From JAJPKK01 sp963824905 (GTDB taxonomy: Bacteria > Pseudomonadota > Alphaproteobacteria > Rhizobiales > Xanthobacteraceae): DNA of 64,000 bases. A program made the translations under genes and the position numbers. Of the stretch, positions 34,547 to 43,763 are shown one piece after another. How positions within the stretch are numbered: position 1 is the first letter of the stretch; the number at the start of each line of letters is the position of its first letter. The stretch spans positions 1 through 64,000 of the forward strand of contig CAWGRH010000004.1 of NCBI GenBank assembly GCA_963824905.1, given 5' to 3'. Under the pieces are notes generated by a model. It was not told the DNA's origin. It ran no database searches and saw only the letters and a list, made by a program, of their open reading frames with translations.

Positions 34547-36000
34547 CTCGTCGCCTCGGTCGCAAGCGCCGTCGCTACCGCGTCATGATCGCTGAACGGC
34601 ACGATTTTGTGACCGATGATCTGGCCGGTCTCGTGGCCCTTGCCGGCGACGAGCAGGACGTCGCCGCGTTCCAGCCCGGCGACCGCTTGGCATATGGCCT
34701 CGTTGCGGTCGGCGATTTCGCGCGCGCCCGGCGCCGCGCTCATGATCGCCGCGCGGATCGCAGCGGGGTCCTCGCTGCGGGGATTGTCGTCAGTGACGAT
34801 GACGCGGTCGGCCTTCTCGGCGGCGATGGCGCCCATCAAAGGGCGCTTGCCGGCGTCGCGGTCGCCGCCGGCGCCGATAATCACCACCAGGCGACGGCCG
34901 ACATAGGGACGCAGCGCCTCGATGGCCTTCGCGAGCGCATCGGGCTTGTGGGCGTAGTCGACAAAGATCGGTGCGCCGGCTCGTTCGCCGACGAGCTCCA
35001 GCCGGCCCTTGGCGCCGGTCAGTCCTTCGAGCGCCGCGAACACGGCCGCCGGGTCGCCGCCGGCCGCAAGCGCCTGCCCGGCCGCGACCAGCGCGTTCTC
35101 GACCTGGAAGGCGCCGACCAGCGGCAGCCGCACGCGATAGGTCCTGCCGCCATGCGCAATCGTGAGACGCTGGGCAAAACCCTCGATCGCATCATCGACG
35201 ACGCGAACGTCGCGCGCGCCTTTCCCGACCTCGATCACGTCGAGTCCGCGCCGGCGCGCCCGCGTCGTGACCTCGGGTGCGAACTCGTTGTCGATCGCGA
35301 CCACCGCCGTCCCGCCCGGCGGCACCAGGCGCTCGAACAGTATCATCTTGGCCTCGAAATAGGCGGCGATGGTGCCGTGATAGTCGAGGTGATCGCGACT
35401 GATGTTGGTGAAGCCGGCGATGCCGATCCGAACGCCGTCGAGACGGTGCTGGTCGAGCCCGTGCGACGATGCCTCGAGAGCGAGATGCGTTACGCCCTCG
35501 CCGGCAAGCGCATCGAGCGTGCGTTGCAGTTCGACCGGATCGGGGGTTGTGAGCGAGCCATAGACCTCGCGGGTCGGCGTCACCACGCCGACGGTGCCGA
35601 TGCTCGCGGCGGCAAAACCTAGCCGCGCCCACACCTGGCGCGTGAAGGCCGCGACCGAGGTCTTGCCGCTGGTGCCGGTGACGGCGGCGATGGTCGCCGG
35701 TTGTCGGGGAAAGAACTTTGCGGCGGCGAGCGCGAGAGCCCGGCGCACATTGGGAACCTCGACGAATGCGACGCCGTCCGGCAGCGGCGCGGGCGGCGCG
35801 CGCTCGGCCATCACCGCGCCCGCACCGGCGGCAAGGGCCTGAGGCAGAAAGCCGAGCCCGTCGGCCTTGGTGCCCGGCACCGCGGCGAACAGAAAGCCCT
35901 GCTTCACGGCGCGACTGTCGGCCGAAATCCCGGAGATTTCGAGCGCGCCGAACCGCGGCTCGAAACGGGCCTCTCGTTCCAAGAGTTCGCCAAGCTTCAT
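34543..36000 (-). CDS. murE: UDP-N-acetylmuramoyl-L-alanyl-D-glutamate--2,6-diaminopimelate ligase
   Basis: A 485-residue Mur ligase. It shows ISADSRAVKQGFLFAAVPG, the ATP loop GTSGKTSVAAFTRQVW, SSHGLDQHRLDGVRI, FTNISRDHLDYHGTIAAYF and the DNPRSEDP motif (VTDDNPRSEDPAAIRAA) that selects meso-diaminopimelate as the added amino acid. ATG 36000 gives the normal start; the longer frame to 36177 would enter ftsI. Confidence 0.97.
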   Translation of the reverse strand: MKLGELLEREARFEPRFGALEISGISADSRAVKQGFLFAAVPGTKADGLGFLPQALAAGAGAVMAERAPPAPLPDGVAFVEVPNVRRALALAAAKFFPRQPATIAAVTGTSGKTSVAAFTRQVWARLGFAAASIGTVGVVTPTREVYGSLTTPDPVELQRTLDALAGEGVTHLALEASSHGLDQHRLDGVRIGIAGFTNISRDHLDYHGTIAAYFEAKMILFERLVPPGGTAVVAIDNEFAPEVTTRARRRGLDVIEVGKGARDVRVVDDAIEGFAQRLTIAHGGRTYRVRLPLVGAFQVENALVAAGQALAAGGDPAAVFAALEGLTGAKGRLELVGERAGAPIFVDYAHKPDALAKAIEALRPYVGRRLVVIIGAGGDRDAGKRPLMGAIAAEKADRVIVTDDNPRSEDPAAIRAAIMSAAPGAREIADRNEAICQAVAGLERGDVLLVAGKGHETGQIIGHKIVPFSDHDAVATALATEATR

Positions 36001-36050
36001 CGGGCCCCGCTGAAAAGTTCCCCACCGGACCGGCGGGCCGGATCGCTGGT

Positions 36051-37814
36051 TTACCGCGACTCCTTGACGGAAGCGAGCAGCAAGCGGTCGGCCGGCGGCA
36101 GGTCGAAGCGCGGCTCCATGCCGAGCAGCGGGGCGATGCGCTCGATCACTTTCGCGGCGACCGGCACGGCGTTCCAACCGGAGGTCGCAAAGCCATGGGT
36201 TTCCGGAATCGGCTGCGGCTCGTCGAGCATGATGAGCATGAGGTAGCGCGGCTGATCGGCGGGCAACACCGCCATGAAGTCGGTCATCAGCCGGTTCTTC
36301 GAATAGCGCCCGTTGACCACCTTCTCCGCGGTGCCGGTCTTGCCGCCGACATAGAAGCCCTTCACGTCGGCCCTGGTGGCGGTGCCCTTCTCGGCGTTGA
36401 GCCGCATGAGGTAGCGCATGGCCGCGCTGGTCTCCGGCTTGACCACGCGCTTGGCGAGCGCCATCGCGTCGCTCTGACTGCGCTTCAAGAAGGTCGGCGG
36501 GATGAGCCAGCCGCCGTTCATCAGCGCGGCGACGCCCATCACCGATTGCAGCGGCGCCACCGAAAGTCCGTGGCCGAATGAGATGGTCACGGTGTTGAGC
36601 TCGCCCCAGCGCTTGGGGACGATCGGCTCGGCGCTTTCCGGCAATTCGGTGCGCAGCCGGTCGAGTTGGCCGACCTTGCGCAGAAACGCCTTGTGACCCT
36701 CGACACCCACCGACAAGGCGATTTTCGCGGCGCCGACGTTCGAGGAATAGGTGAAGACTTCCGGCACCGTGAGGATGCGGTTCTGGGCGTGATAGTCGCT
36801 GATGCTGAAGTGGCCGTAACGCAGCGAGGCGCGGGCGTCGAAGGTCGAGTTGAGCGTCACCTTGCCGGTGTCGAGCGCCATGGCGATCGTCAGCGCCTTG
36901 AAGGTCGAGCCCATCTCGTAGACGCCGGTAGTCAGGCGGTTAATGCGGTCCGGCTCGAGCGCTTGCTTAGGCCTGCTCGGGTCGTAGTCGGGCTCCGACA
37001 CCATCGAGACGATCTCGCCGGTACGCACGTCGAGGACGAGACCGGCGGCGGCCTTGGCCTTGAACTTGTCACGCGCCGCGACGAGCTCGTCGCGCATCGC
37101 GTGCTGGACCCTAAGGTCGACGGCGAGCTCGACCGGCTTCTGCTCGTGATCGATGGCAAAGCCCGCGCGATGGAGGTCGGCGAGGCCGCTACTGTCGAGC
37201 CACTTCTCCATCCCGGCAATGCCCTGATTGTCGACATTGACGTGGCCGATCAGGTGCGAGACCTCGTTGCCGTTCGGGTAAACGCGCTTGTTCTCGTTGA
37301 GAAAGCCGAGGCCCGGAATGCCGAGGTGATGCACTTCCTGCTGCTGGCGCGGGGTGATCTCCCGCTTGAGCCACGCAAATCCGCGCTTCGAGCCGAGACG
37401 CTGGCGGGTTTCGGCGGTGTCGAGGTCGGGCATCACCGCGGTGAGCAGCTCGAGCGCCTCGTCGGGATCGATGATCCGCCGCGGCTCGGCGAACAGCGAA
37501 GGGACCTTGAGGTCGGTCGCGAGTATCTCGCCGTTGCGGTCGACGAGGTCGGGGCGCGCTGTCGCGACCGCGTCGACCGCGCCGCCGCGGTGGGCGATGC
37601 GGCTCTCGGGTATGACGGCATAGAGCACGAGACGTCCGGCGATGATCGAATAGATGACGGCAAAGCCGACGATTGCGAGGCCGAGCCGCGCCTTCGTCTT
37701 GACCGCACGATCGACGTTGCGCCCGTAAAGCAGCGACTGGAACACCCGCCGATGCCAGCGCAGCGCCGGCGCAGCGGGTGCGGGCTTCCCAGGGAGGTTG
37801 GCCGTCTCCGTCAT
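36051..37814 (-). CDS. ftsI: Peptidoglycan transpeptidase FtsI (PBP3)
   Basis: A 587-residue bitopic penicillin-binding protein of the septum. A transmembrane helix (ARLGLAIVGFAVIYSIIAG) follows a 40-residue cytoplasmic tail. The transpeptidase domain has the active-site SxxK in YEMGSTFKALTIAMAL, the SxN motif YSSNVGAAKIAL and the KTG motif YVGGKTGTAEKV. ATG 37814 overlaps the ftsL stop by 4 bases. The longer frame reaching 38438 is only ftsL and rsmH read in another frame. Confidence 0.96.
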   Translation of the reverse strand: MTETANLPGKPAPAAPALRWHRRVFQSLLYGRNVDRAVKTKARLGLAIVGFAVIYSIIAGRLVLYAVIPESRIAHRGGAVDAVATARPDLVDRNGEILATDLKVPSLFAEPRRIIDPDEALELLTAVMPDLDTAETRQRLGSKRGFAWLKREITPRQQQEVHHLGIPGLGFLNENKRVYPNGNEVSHLIGHVNVDNQGIAGMEKWLDSSGLADLHRAGFAIDHEQKPVELAVDLRVQHAMRDELVAARDKFKAKAAAGLVLDVRTGEIVSMVSEPDYDPSRPKQALEPDRINRLTTGVYEMGSTFKALTIAMALDTGKVTLNSTFDARASLRYGHFSISDYHAQNRILTVPEVFTYSSNVGAAKIALSVGVEGHKAFLRKVGQLDRLRTELPESAEPIVPKRWGELNTVTISFGHGLSVAPLQSVMGVAALMNGGWLIPPTFLKRSQSDAMALAKRVVKPETSAAMRYLMRLNAEKGTATRADVKGFYVGGKTGTAEKVVNGRYSKNRLMTDFMAVLPADQPRYLMLIMLDEPQPIPETHGFATSGWNAVPVAAKVIERIAPLLGMEPRFDLPPADRLLLASVKESR

Positions 37815-38200
37815 CGCGGCGCTCCGGGTGACGGAGTTGAACCCGCCCGCACGCTTCCCGTGGGCGCTTCCGCCGCAGCTCCGGCGCGGTCGAGCGCGAT
37901 CACCTCGGCGGGCGCTGCATCGGGCGCGGACCGCTCCGGTAGGCGGTCGAGCGCTTCGATCTGGGTCGGATCGATGGGCCGCAGCCTGAGGTGGCGCTGC
38001 GCCAGCGCCTGGATGCGGGCCGGGTTGTCGAGCTGCGCCCACTCTGCCCGCAAGGCCGTGATGCGGTCGCGCTCGCGGCGGATTTCCGCGCCGAGCTTGG
38101 CGACCCGTTCGGCCTGGAGCGTGGATTCGAACTTGATCTTGTAGACGTGGATCGCGGCGGCGACGAGTGAGGCGACGACGATAAGGTGAAGCAGGCGCAT
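37811..38200 (-). CDS. ftsL: Cell division protein FtsL
   Basis: A 129-residue bitopic protein. A single transmembrane helix (LLHLIVVASLVAAAIHVYKI) is followed by a coiled-coil stretch (QAERVAKLGAEIRRERDRI TALRAEWAQL) and the typical NPARIQALAQRHLRLRPIDP. The last 45 residues are Pro/Ala-rich. It starts 5 bases after rsmH ends and overlaps ftsI. It joins FtsQ and FtsB in activating FtsWI. Confidence 0.92.
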   Translation of the reverse strand: MRLLHLIVVASLVAAAIHVYKIKFESTLQAERVAKLGAEIRRERDRITALRAEWAQLDNPARIQALAQRHLRLRPIDPTQIEALDRLPERSAPDAAPAEVIALDRAGAAAEAPTGSVRAGSTPSPGAPR

Positions 38201-38205
38201 CGCGA

Positions 38206-39240
38206 TCAGCCTCCCCGTCGATGAAGCGCAGGAATGCCCGCGAGCGAGTCCGACACCTGCGTCGATGTCTGGCGCGGCGGCGCCGCCGTGCGCACGGCGA
38301 CGCGAAGTTTCGCCGAGCGCGCCCGCGGATTGGCGGCGACCTCGGCATCGTCGGCCTCGAGCGGACGGCGGGTGAGGCGCTCGAAGGTTGCGGGGGCCGA
38401 CACCGTTTCCGGCAGATGGCGCGAGCCGTGCTCGGCACCGCTCCGCGCGGACAGGAAGTTCTTCACGATCCGGTCTTCGAGCGAATGGAACGAGACCACC
38501 ACGAGCCGGCCGCCCGGCGCGAGGATGCGTTCCGCGGCAACCAGTCCTTGCGCGAGCTGGCCGAGCTCGTCGTTGACGTAGAGACGTAGCGCCTGGAACG
38601 TGCGCGTCGCCGGATGGATGTCGCCGGGCCGGCCTCGGACCACGCGTGCGACGATGTCGGCGAGCGCGCGGGTCGTCGTGATCGGCCCTTCGCTGCGCGC
38701 CGCGACGATGGCGCGGGCGACGGCGCGGGCGCGGCGTTCCTCGCCGAGGAAAAAGACGATGTCGGCAAGGTCACGCTCGGAGCTTTGCGCGATCACGTCG
38801 GCCGCCGACGGACCGGCGGCGCCCATGCGCATGTCGAGCGGCCCGTCGAGGCGGAACGAGAAGCCGCGCTCCGCCGTGTCGAGTTGCATGGAAGACACGC
38901 CGATATCGAGCACGACGCCATCGACCTCCGCGATCCCGAGTTCGCCGGCGATGCGGTCGAGCGTAGCGAACTCGCCGCAGACGAGGCTCAGGCGGCCGGC
39001 GGCCTTCTCGACTTCGGACCGGCCGGCGGCCACGGCCGTCGGATCGCGATCGATGGCGATGACGCGAGTATCGCCGGCAGCGAGAATGGCCGCCGTGTAT
39101 CCCCCCGCGCCATAGGTGCCGTCGACGTAAGTACCGCCGTCATGGGGCGCGAGGTTCGCGATAACCTCCCGCAGCAGAACGGGAATATGACGGGCAGGCC
39201 CGCCTGTGGGCCACGCCTGCCCCGGTCCACCGCCGGTCAT
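38206..39240 (-). CDS. rsmH: 16S rRNA (cytosine(1402)-N(4))-methyltransferase RsmH
   Basis: A 344-residue SAM-dependent methyltransferase and the first gene of the dcw run here. It shows RHIPVLLREVIANLAPHDGGTY, the SAM loop VDGTYGAGGYTAAIL, DIGVSSMQLDTAERGFSFR, TRTFQALRLYVNDELGQL and VVSFHSLEDRIVKNFL. I choose ATG 39240; a start at 39387 adds an unconserved Arg-rich tail. No mraZ gene precedes it. Confidence 0.95.
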   Translation of the reverse strand: MTGGGPGQAWPTGGPARHIPVLLREVIANLAPHDGGTYVDGTYGAGGYTAAILAAGDTRVIAIDRDPTAVAAGRSEVEKAAGRLSLVCGEFATLDRIAGELGIAEVDGVVLDIGVSSMQLDTAERGFSFRLDGPLDMRMGAAGPSAADVIAQSSERDLADIVFFLGEERRARAVARAIVAARSEGPITTTRALADIVARVVRGRPGDIHPATRTFQALRLYVNDELGQLAQGLVAAERILAPGGRLVVVSFHSLEDRIVKNFLSARSGAEHGSRHLPETVSAPATFERLTRRPLEADDAEVAANPRARSAKLRVAVRTAAPPRQTSTQVSDSLAGIPALHRRGG

Positions 39241-39639
39241 GCCCGGTTCCGCCGAATCGCGCCCACGCCGCGCCGACCCCGGCGGGCGCCGGCTTCCTGC
39301 GTGCTCGACAGCAGCCCTGCCCCGGCGCGGGACTTCATGGCCAACCCCATGCAGCCAAAGCGAAATTTGGTCGGCTGGGGCTAGCATCTGCGTCCGGCTA
39401 CGTCAATGAAACGGGCCTGCCGAACGGCAGGCCTCCAATCCTCGCCATTTAACGACGGTTAAGTTTAAGGAAGCGTTTCGACACAGCACTTGGTGACGCC
39501 GAATTAACGGGACAAGTCAGTTCGTTAACCTTATTGGGGGAGGATTGACCGGAGCCACATTGCGGCAAATGTGTGTTTCGATTGCATCACCTGGTGAAAT
39601 CTGCAAACGCACGGCCGCCATACACGGTAGAATGGTGGG
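39241..39639. promoter_or_regulatory. Divergent control region between rsmH (dcw cluster) and the amidase gene
   Basis: About 400 bases, where many relatives carry mraZ, but no frame encodes MraZ. The part 39441-39545 is A/T-rich and holds several GTTAA words: ttaa-N6-ttaa at 39449-39462, and isolated copies near 39513 and 39525. The CtrA cell-cycle regulator of this class binds TTAA-N7-TTAA; the spacing here is one base short, so this is only a candidate. Promoters for both directions should lie here. Confidence 0.4.
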
Positions 39640-40431
39640 ATGGACGCTTTTTTGCCCGATACGAAGCTGGTGCATCGCCTGTACCCGTCCCCGAACCACG
39701 GGCCGCGGGCGCCGCAGCTCACCACCGACATCCTGTTGCTCCACTACACCGGCACCACGGACACGGCAGCGGCGCTGGCATGCCTGTGTAATCCGGCCGC
39801 CCAGGTGTCGTGCCATTACATCATCGAAGAGAGCGGCGAGATCGGGCAGCTCGTGCCGGAGGCGCGCCGGGCCTGGCATGCCGGCGTATCGTCCTGGGAA
39901 GGCGAGACCGACATCAATTCGCGCTCGATCGGCATCGAGATCAGCAATGGAGGCCACAGCCTCGGCTATCCCGATTTTCCGGACACCCAGATCGACGCCG
40001 TGATCGCGCTGTGCCGGGACATCCTCCAGCGCCATCACATCCGCGCCGACCGCGTGCTCGCGCATTCCGACGTTGCCCCCGGACGCAAGATCGATCCGGG
40101 CGAGAAATTTCCGTGGGAGCGCCTGCACAGCGCCGGTATCGGCATGTGGGTCGCGCCGATGCCGCCCGCACCGCCCGCGCTCGAACTCGGCGACCGCGGC
40201 GAGGCCGTCGCCCATCTCCAGAACGCGCTGCTGCGCTACGGCTTCGGGATCAAGGCAACCGGGGTATACGACGAGGCGACGGTGGCGATCGTCACCGCGT
40301 TCCAGCGCCATTTCCGCCGCGACCTGGTCGACGGCCGAGCCGACCGCTCGACAATCGATGCGCTCGAGGCGCTGCTCGTCGCCCGCGACGGCGAAGCCGT
40401 CGCACGGCGGAAGGTGGTGGCGCGGCGTTGA
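39640..40431 (+). CDS. N-acetylmuramoyl-L-alanine amidase (Amidase_2) with peptidoglycan-binding domain
   Basis: A 263-residue AmiD/AmpD-type zinc amidase that cuts the MurNAc to L-Ala bond. The catalytic domain (about 15-165) has zinc histidines in ILLLHYTGTTD and RVLAHSDVAPGRKIDPG, plus NSRSIGIEISNGG. Residues about 185-245 form a PG_binding_1 domain (LELGDRGEAVAHLQNALLRYGF). No signal peptide is seen, so it may be cytosolic (muropeptide recycling) or use another route. It reads away from the dcw cluster, with which it shares a control region. Confidence 0.92.
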   Translation: MDAFLPDTKLVHRLYPSPNHGPRAPQLTTDILLLHYTGTTDTAAALACLCNPAAQVSCHYIIEESGEIGQLVPEARRAWHAGVSSWEGETDINSRSIGIEISNGGHSLGYPDFPDTQIDAVIALCRDILQRHHIRADRVLAHSDVAPGRKIDPGEKFPWERLHSAGIGMWVAPMPPAPPALELGDRGEAVAHLQNALLRYGFGIKATGVYDEATVAIVTAFQRHFRRDLVDGRADRSTIDALEALLVARDGEAVARRKVVARR

Positions 40432-40682
40432 GCGTCGTACCTGCGGGCTGGCGTAGTAACGTTTCTATGACTTGACCAACGGATGAGCTGCGGACGCTGC
40501 GTCAGCCAAGGTCGTAAAGTTCGCAGGCATCAAGCTGGAGTGATGGCCGCAAATTCCCGGCCGATATTCCAACGCGGCACGCGATTTGAAGCAGCGGAAT
40601 GGCCCGCTTGGAGACAGAGGGCGGACATGCCGACCACGCGCAACGCACGTCATGCCGACCTCAGAGTGCGAGGTCCAATCAT

Positions 40683-41330
40683 CTACTCGCCCTGATCTCT
40701 GAGGCGTTGCCGTTCGTTAGCGCGACCCTGGGCAAAGCGAAGGGAGAATCGCGCGTCTTCGGTCGTGACGAAATAATCCTGGTAGCCTGCACGCGCGATC
40801 GGCTTCATCGCGGCAGTGTCGAGCAAGCCGTCCTTTATGAAGCGTTCGTCGATATGAATACCAATCACCTGACCGAACACGATGAATTGTGCCGCCGGAT
40901 TGCCATCGATGTCAACGAGCTGCAAAGTCTGCAACCACTTGCATTCGAGGGCACAAGGCGAAGCATTCACCCGCGGTGGCTTGACCATAATTGACGGCGC
41001 CGCTTCCAGGCCTGCCACTTCCATCTCGTTCACACCGCGCGGATGAGTCCAAGATGTTTCTTTCATCTGGTCGCGTAGTTCCCAAACCGCGAGATTGCAA
41101 ACGAACTCTCTCGTTTCTTCGACAAATTCCACGGTGTCCTTGCGACCGTCGCTTGCGAACATCACCATCGGAGGGTCACTGGATACGCTGTTGAAGAACG
41201 AGTAAGGCGCGAGATTGATCTCGCCCTTCAAGTTCATCGAACTGATCCAGCCGATGGGTCGCGGCCCGACGATGGCGGTGTAGGGGTCGTGCGGCAAGCC
41301 GTGATTGTTCTTCCGAGGCTCGTAGAACAT
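40683..41330 (-). CDS. Flavin reductase family protein
   Basis: A 215-residue FMN-binding split-barrel protein. The blocks AIVGPRPIGWISSMNLKGEIN, NLAPYSFFNSVSSDPPMVMF and EFVCNLAVWELRDQM are typical of the DIM6/NTAB flavin reductase group, which bind FMN and may reduce it for a monooxygenase or act as oxidoreductases. No oxygenase partner is adjacent. The 250 bases downstream hold no gene. Confidence 0.85.
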   Translation of the reverse strand: MFYEPRKNNHGLPHDPYTAIVGPRPIGWISSMNLKGEINLAPYSFFNSVSSDPPMVMFASDGRKDTVEFVEETREFVCNLAVWELRDQMKETSWTHPRGVNEMEVAGLEAAPSIMVKPPRVNASPCALECKWLQTLQLVDIDGNPAAQFIVFGQVIGIHIDERFIKDGLLDTAAMKPIARAGYQDYFVTTEDARFSLRFAQGRANERQRLRDQGE

Positions 41331-41426
41331 CCGTAGCTACTGCGCTGGTTTGAGGCCCAAGACAAGGCATCGAATTGGTTCAGGCTTGGTTCTGTTAAGA
41401 CACTGGTACCACTTCAAGCGCAGCCC

Positions 41427-41521
41427 GTAGGGTGGGTTGAAGCGGGAGCGAAACCCATCGTGATTTGGCGTGTTTTGAGCGGACCCATGGCGGGTATCGC
41501 CTTCGGCTCAACCCACCCTAC
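41427..41521. repeat. Palindromic intergenic repeat (gtagggtggg type)
   Basis: The arms gtagggtgggttgaagc (41427-41443) and gctcaacccaccctac (41506-41521) are inverted copies enclosing about 60 bases. This gtagggtggg sequence is a widespread REP-like intergenic element in proteobacteria. It lies between two minus-strand genes. Confidence 0.75.
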
Positions 41522-41537
41522 AAATCCACAATTCTGT

Positions 41538-42317
41538 TCACGCGTGCTCCTCGATCACGCTCGCCCGCACGTCGTCCTCGATCAGCCGCCAGATGTGGTC
41601 GACATAGGCGACGAACTCCGGCGTCCGCTTGACCGCGAGCGTGCGAGGCCGCGGCAGGGTCACGGTGACCGTCTCCTGGATGCGGCCGGGCCGGCGCGCA
41701 AGCACGAGGACGCGGTCGGATAAAAACACCGCCTCGTCGATCTGGTGGGTGACAAACAGCACCGTCTTGCGGCCCTCTTCCCAGATGCGCAAAAGCTCGG
41801 TCTGCATGATCTCGCGGGTCTGGGCATCGAGCGCAGAGAACGGCTCGTCCATCAGGAGGATCTGCGGGTCGATGGCGAGCGCACGGGCGAGATTGACGCG
41901 CTGGCGCATGCCGCCCGAGAGCTGGCGCGGGTAGTAGTCCTCGAAGCCGGCGAGGCCGACGAGCTTGAGAAGGTCGCGGGTGCGGCGCTTCTCGGTCGGG
42001 CCGGCGCGGCCGGCGACTTCAGGGCCGATCATCGCGTTCTCGAACACGCTGCGCCACGGCAGCAGGTTGTCGTTCTGGAACACGAAGCCGCGGTCGCCGC
42101 CCGGGCCCCGGATCGGGCGGCCGTCGAGCAGGACGGCGCCGCTGGTCGCGGTCTCGAGCCCCGCGACGATGCGCAGAAGCGTGGTCTTGCCGCAGCCCGA
42201 AGGGCCGACGAGGGAGATGAACTCGCCCCGCGCAATCTCGGCATTGATGTCGCGCAGCGCCTCGAGGTCGCCGAAGCGCTTGCCGAGCGAATGCAGCGAA
42301 AGCTTGGGGTCGGTCAT
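41538..42317 (-). CDS. ABC transporter ATP-binding protein (nitrate/sulfonate/taurine type)
   Basis: A 259-residue ATPase with Walker A GPSGCGKTTLLR, Q-loop FQNDNLLPWRSVFENAMIG, signature LSGGMRQRVNLARAL, Walker B ILLMDEPFSALD and the H-loop VTHQIDEAVFLSDRV. PW in the Q-loop and the end segment place it with SsuB/TauB/NrtD. It lies 4 bases after the permease gene. No periplasmic binding protein gene is adjacent, so the substrate is open. Confidence 0.92.
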   Translation of the reverse strand: MTDPKLSLHSLGKRFGDLEALRDINAEIARGEFISLVGPSGCGKTTLLRIVAGLETATSGAVLLDGRPIRGPGGDRGFVFQNDNLLPWRSVFENAMIGPEVAGRAGPTEKRRTRDLLKLVGLAGFEDYYPRQLSGGMRQRVNLARALAIDPQILLMDEPFSALDAQTREIMQTELLRIWEEGRKTVLFVTHQIDEAVFLSDRVLVLARRPGRIQETVTVTLPRPRTLAVKRTPEFVAYVDHIWRLIEDDVRASVIEEHA

Positions 42318-42321
42318 CGCG

Positions 42322-43140
42322 TCAGTCCCGCGTCCACGGGACGAGGCGACGCTCCAGCCGGCTGAAGCCGGCGGTGAGCACGATGCCGGCGACCGCGAGG
42401 ATCACCACGCCGGCGAACAGCTCCGGCATGTTGAAGGCGTCTGCCGACTGGCTGATCAGCCGCCCGAGTCCGGCGCGGGAGCCGAACAGCTCGGCGACGA
42501 CGACGCCGATCAGGCCGCGGCCGATGCCGAGCTTGAGGCCTGTGAGGATGAAGGGGGTTGCCGACGGCAGCGACAGTTTGAAGAAGATCTGCCGCGGCGT
42601 CGCCCCGAAGCTCTTGAGCATCTCGATGAGCCGCGGGCTCGTGGTGCGCAACCCAGCCTCGGTGTTGATGGCGACGGGGAAGATCACCAGCATGATTACG
42701 ACGAGCACCTTCGACCAGATGCCGATGCCGAGCCACAGGATGAACAGCGGCGCGAGCGCGATGGTCGGGGTCGCATAGAGCCCGGAAATCCACGGCTCCA
42801 GCGCCTTGCGCGCGATCTCGCTCTCCGCCATCGCCATGCCGATCACGACGCCGAGCACGCTCGCGATGACGTAGCCCGCGGCGAACTCAGCCGCGCTGAT
42901 CGAGATATGGGGCCACAACTCGCCGGATACCGCGAGCGACCAGATCGCGCCGACGATCTGGGTCGGCGCCGCGAGGAACAGCGGATTGGCGACGACGAAG
43001 CGGCTCACCAGCTCCCACAGCGCGAGCCCGCCGAGGATCGACAGCACGCCAGCAAAGCGCCGCGCGAACACGGGGGCAGGCGGCGGCGCAGGCGGCGCAG
43101 CGGAGACGGCGGCGGGAGATGAGGTGTCGAGCGTGGCCAT
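42322..43140 (-). CDS. ABC transporter permease (nitrate/sulfonate/taurine type)
   Basis: A 272-residue inner-membrane permease with six hydrophobic segments. The EAA loop with GFGATPRQIFFKLSLPSATPFILTGLKLG-like sequence (split here at about residues 185-215) marks the BPD_transp_1 family. It pairs with the ATPase downstream. The N-terminal 25 residues are Ala/Pro-rich. The upstream 130 bases to rnpB hold its promoter. Confidence 0.92.
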   Translation of the reverse strand: MATLDTSSPAAVSAAPPAPPPAPVFARRFAGVLSILGGLALWELVSRFVVANPLFLAAPTQIVGAIWSLAVSGELWPHISISAAEFAAGYVIASVLGVVIGMAMAESEIARKALEPWISGLYATPTIALAPLFILWLGIGIWSKVLVVIMLVIFPVAINTEAGLRTTSPRLIEMLKSFGATPRQIFFKLSLPSATPFILTGLKLGIGRGLIGVVVAELFGSRAGLGRLISQSADAFNMPELFAGVVILAVAGIVLTAGFSRLERRLVPWTRD

Positions 43141-43273
43141 CGGTGACGTTCGGCTTAGCGCAAGACGCGGACGGCGTCACGTTGCCGGCAGGCGCAACGC
43201 CCGGTCGGTAGCGCGCACCTTCCACCGGCAATGCTCTTGACGCCGCCCTTCCGTGCCCCCATTCCTCTCTGCG

Positions 43274-43699
43274 TCAGTCGGCTGGACGGCCGCTCCGGCA
43301 ACGGCCGAAAGGTCGCCGGGGAGGAAAGTCCGGGCTCCATGGACATGCGGTGCCGGATAACGTCCGGCGGGGGCAACCCTAGGGACAGTGCCACAGAAAA
43401 CAAACCGCCGCGGCGCACCGGCTTCGGTGTCAGGCGCGGCAAGGGTGAAATGGTGCGGTAAGAGCGCACCGCGTCGACGGCAACGCCGACGGCATGGCAA
43501 ACCCCACCGGGAGCAAAACCGAATAGGGACGGCGCGGAACGCATCGTCGCAAGACGGCGCGTTCCAGTTCGATGTCCAAATCGTGCCGTCCGGGTAGGTT
43601 GCTCGAAGCGCCGGGTAACCGGCGTTCCAGAGGAATGGCCGTCACGTACGAGGCTCGCGCCTCGTGCCCTACAGAACCCGGCTTACAGGCCGGCTGATT
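43274..43699 (+). ncRNA. rnpB: RNase P RNA (bacterial class A)
   Basis: About 426 bases of the catalytic RNA that trims tRNA 5' ends. Diagnostic segments in order: gaggaaagtccgggctcc, cgggggcaaccctaggg, acagtgccacagaaaac, the gcaagggtgaaatggtgcgg region with ggtaagagcgcaccg, ccaccgggagcaaaaccgaa, ggtaggttgctcgaagc, and the closing ccctacagaacccggcttac. The 5' end tcagtcggc pairs with gccggctga at the 3' end, giving stem P1. It has no open frame. Confidence 0.95.
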
Positions 43700-43702
43700 T
43701 GT

Positions 43703-43747
43703 CGAGGGGGTCCGGCGGCCACACCGCCGGGCCCCCGCCAATTTTCA
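43703..43747 (+). terminator. Terminator after rnpB
   Basis: The stem gggggtccggcgg / ccgccgggccccc with loop ccaca, followed after three bases by aatttt. It lies directly after the P1 stem of RNase P RNA and before the convergent dehydrogenase-like gene. Confidence 0.75.
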
Positions 43748-43763
43748 GAACGTTGCGGCAGCC

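Noticed and set aside
37815..38438. N-terminal extension of ftsI to 795 residues
   Set aside because: This stretch is ftsL and the end of rsmH read in another frame; the normal FtsI start is at 37814.
40432..40682. Possible small gene between the amidase and flavin reductase genes
   Set aside because: Frames of 60-70 codons exist, but they have no ribosome site and no sensible protein composition.
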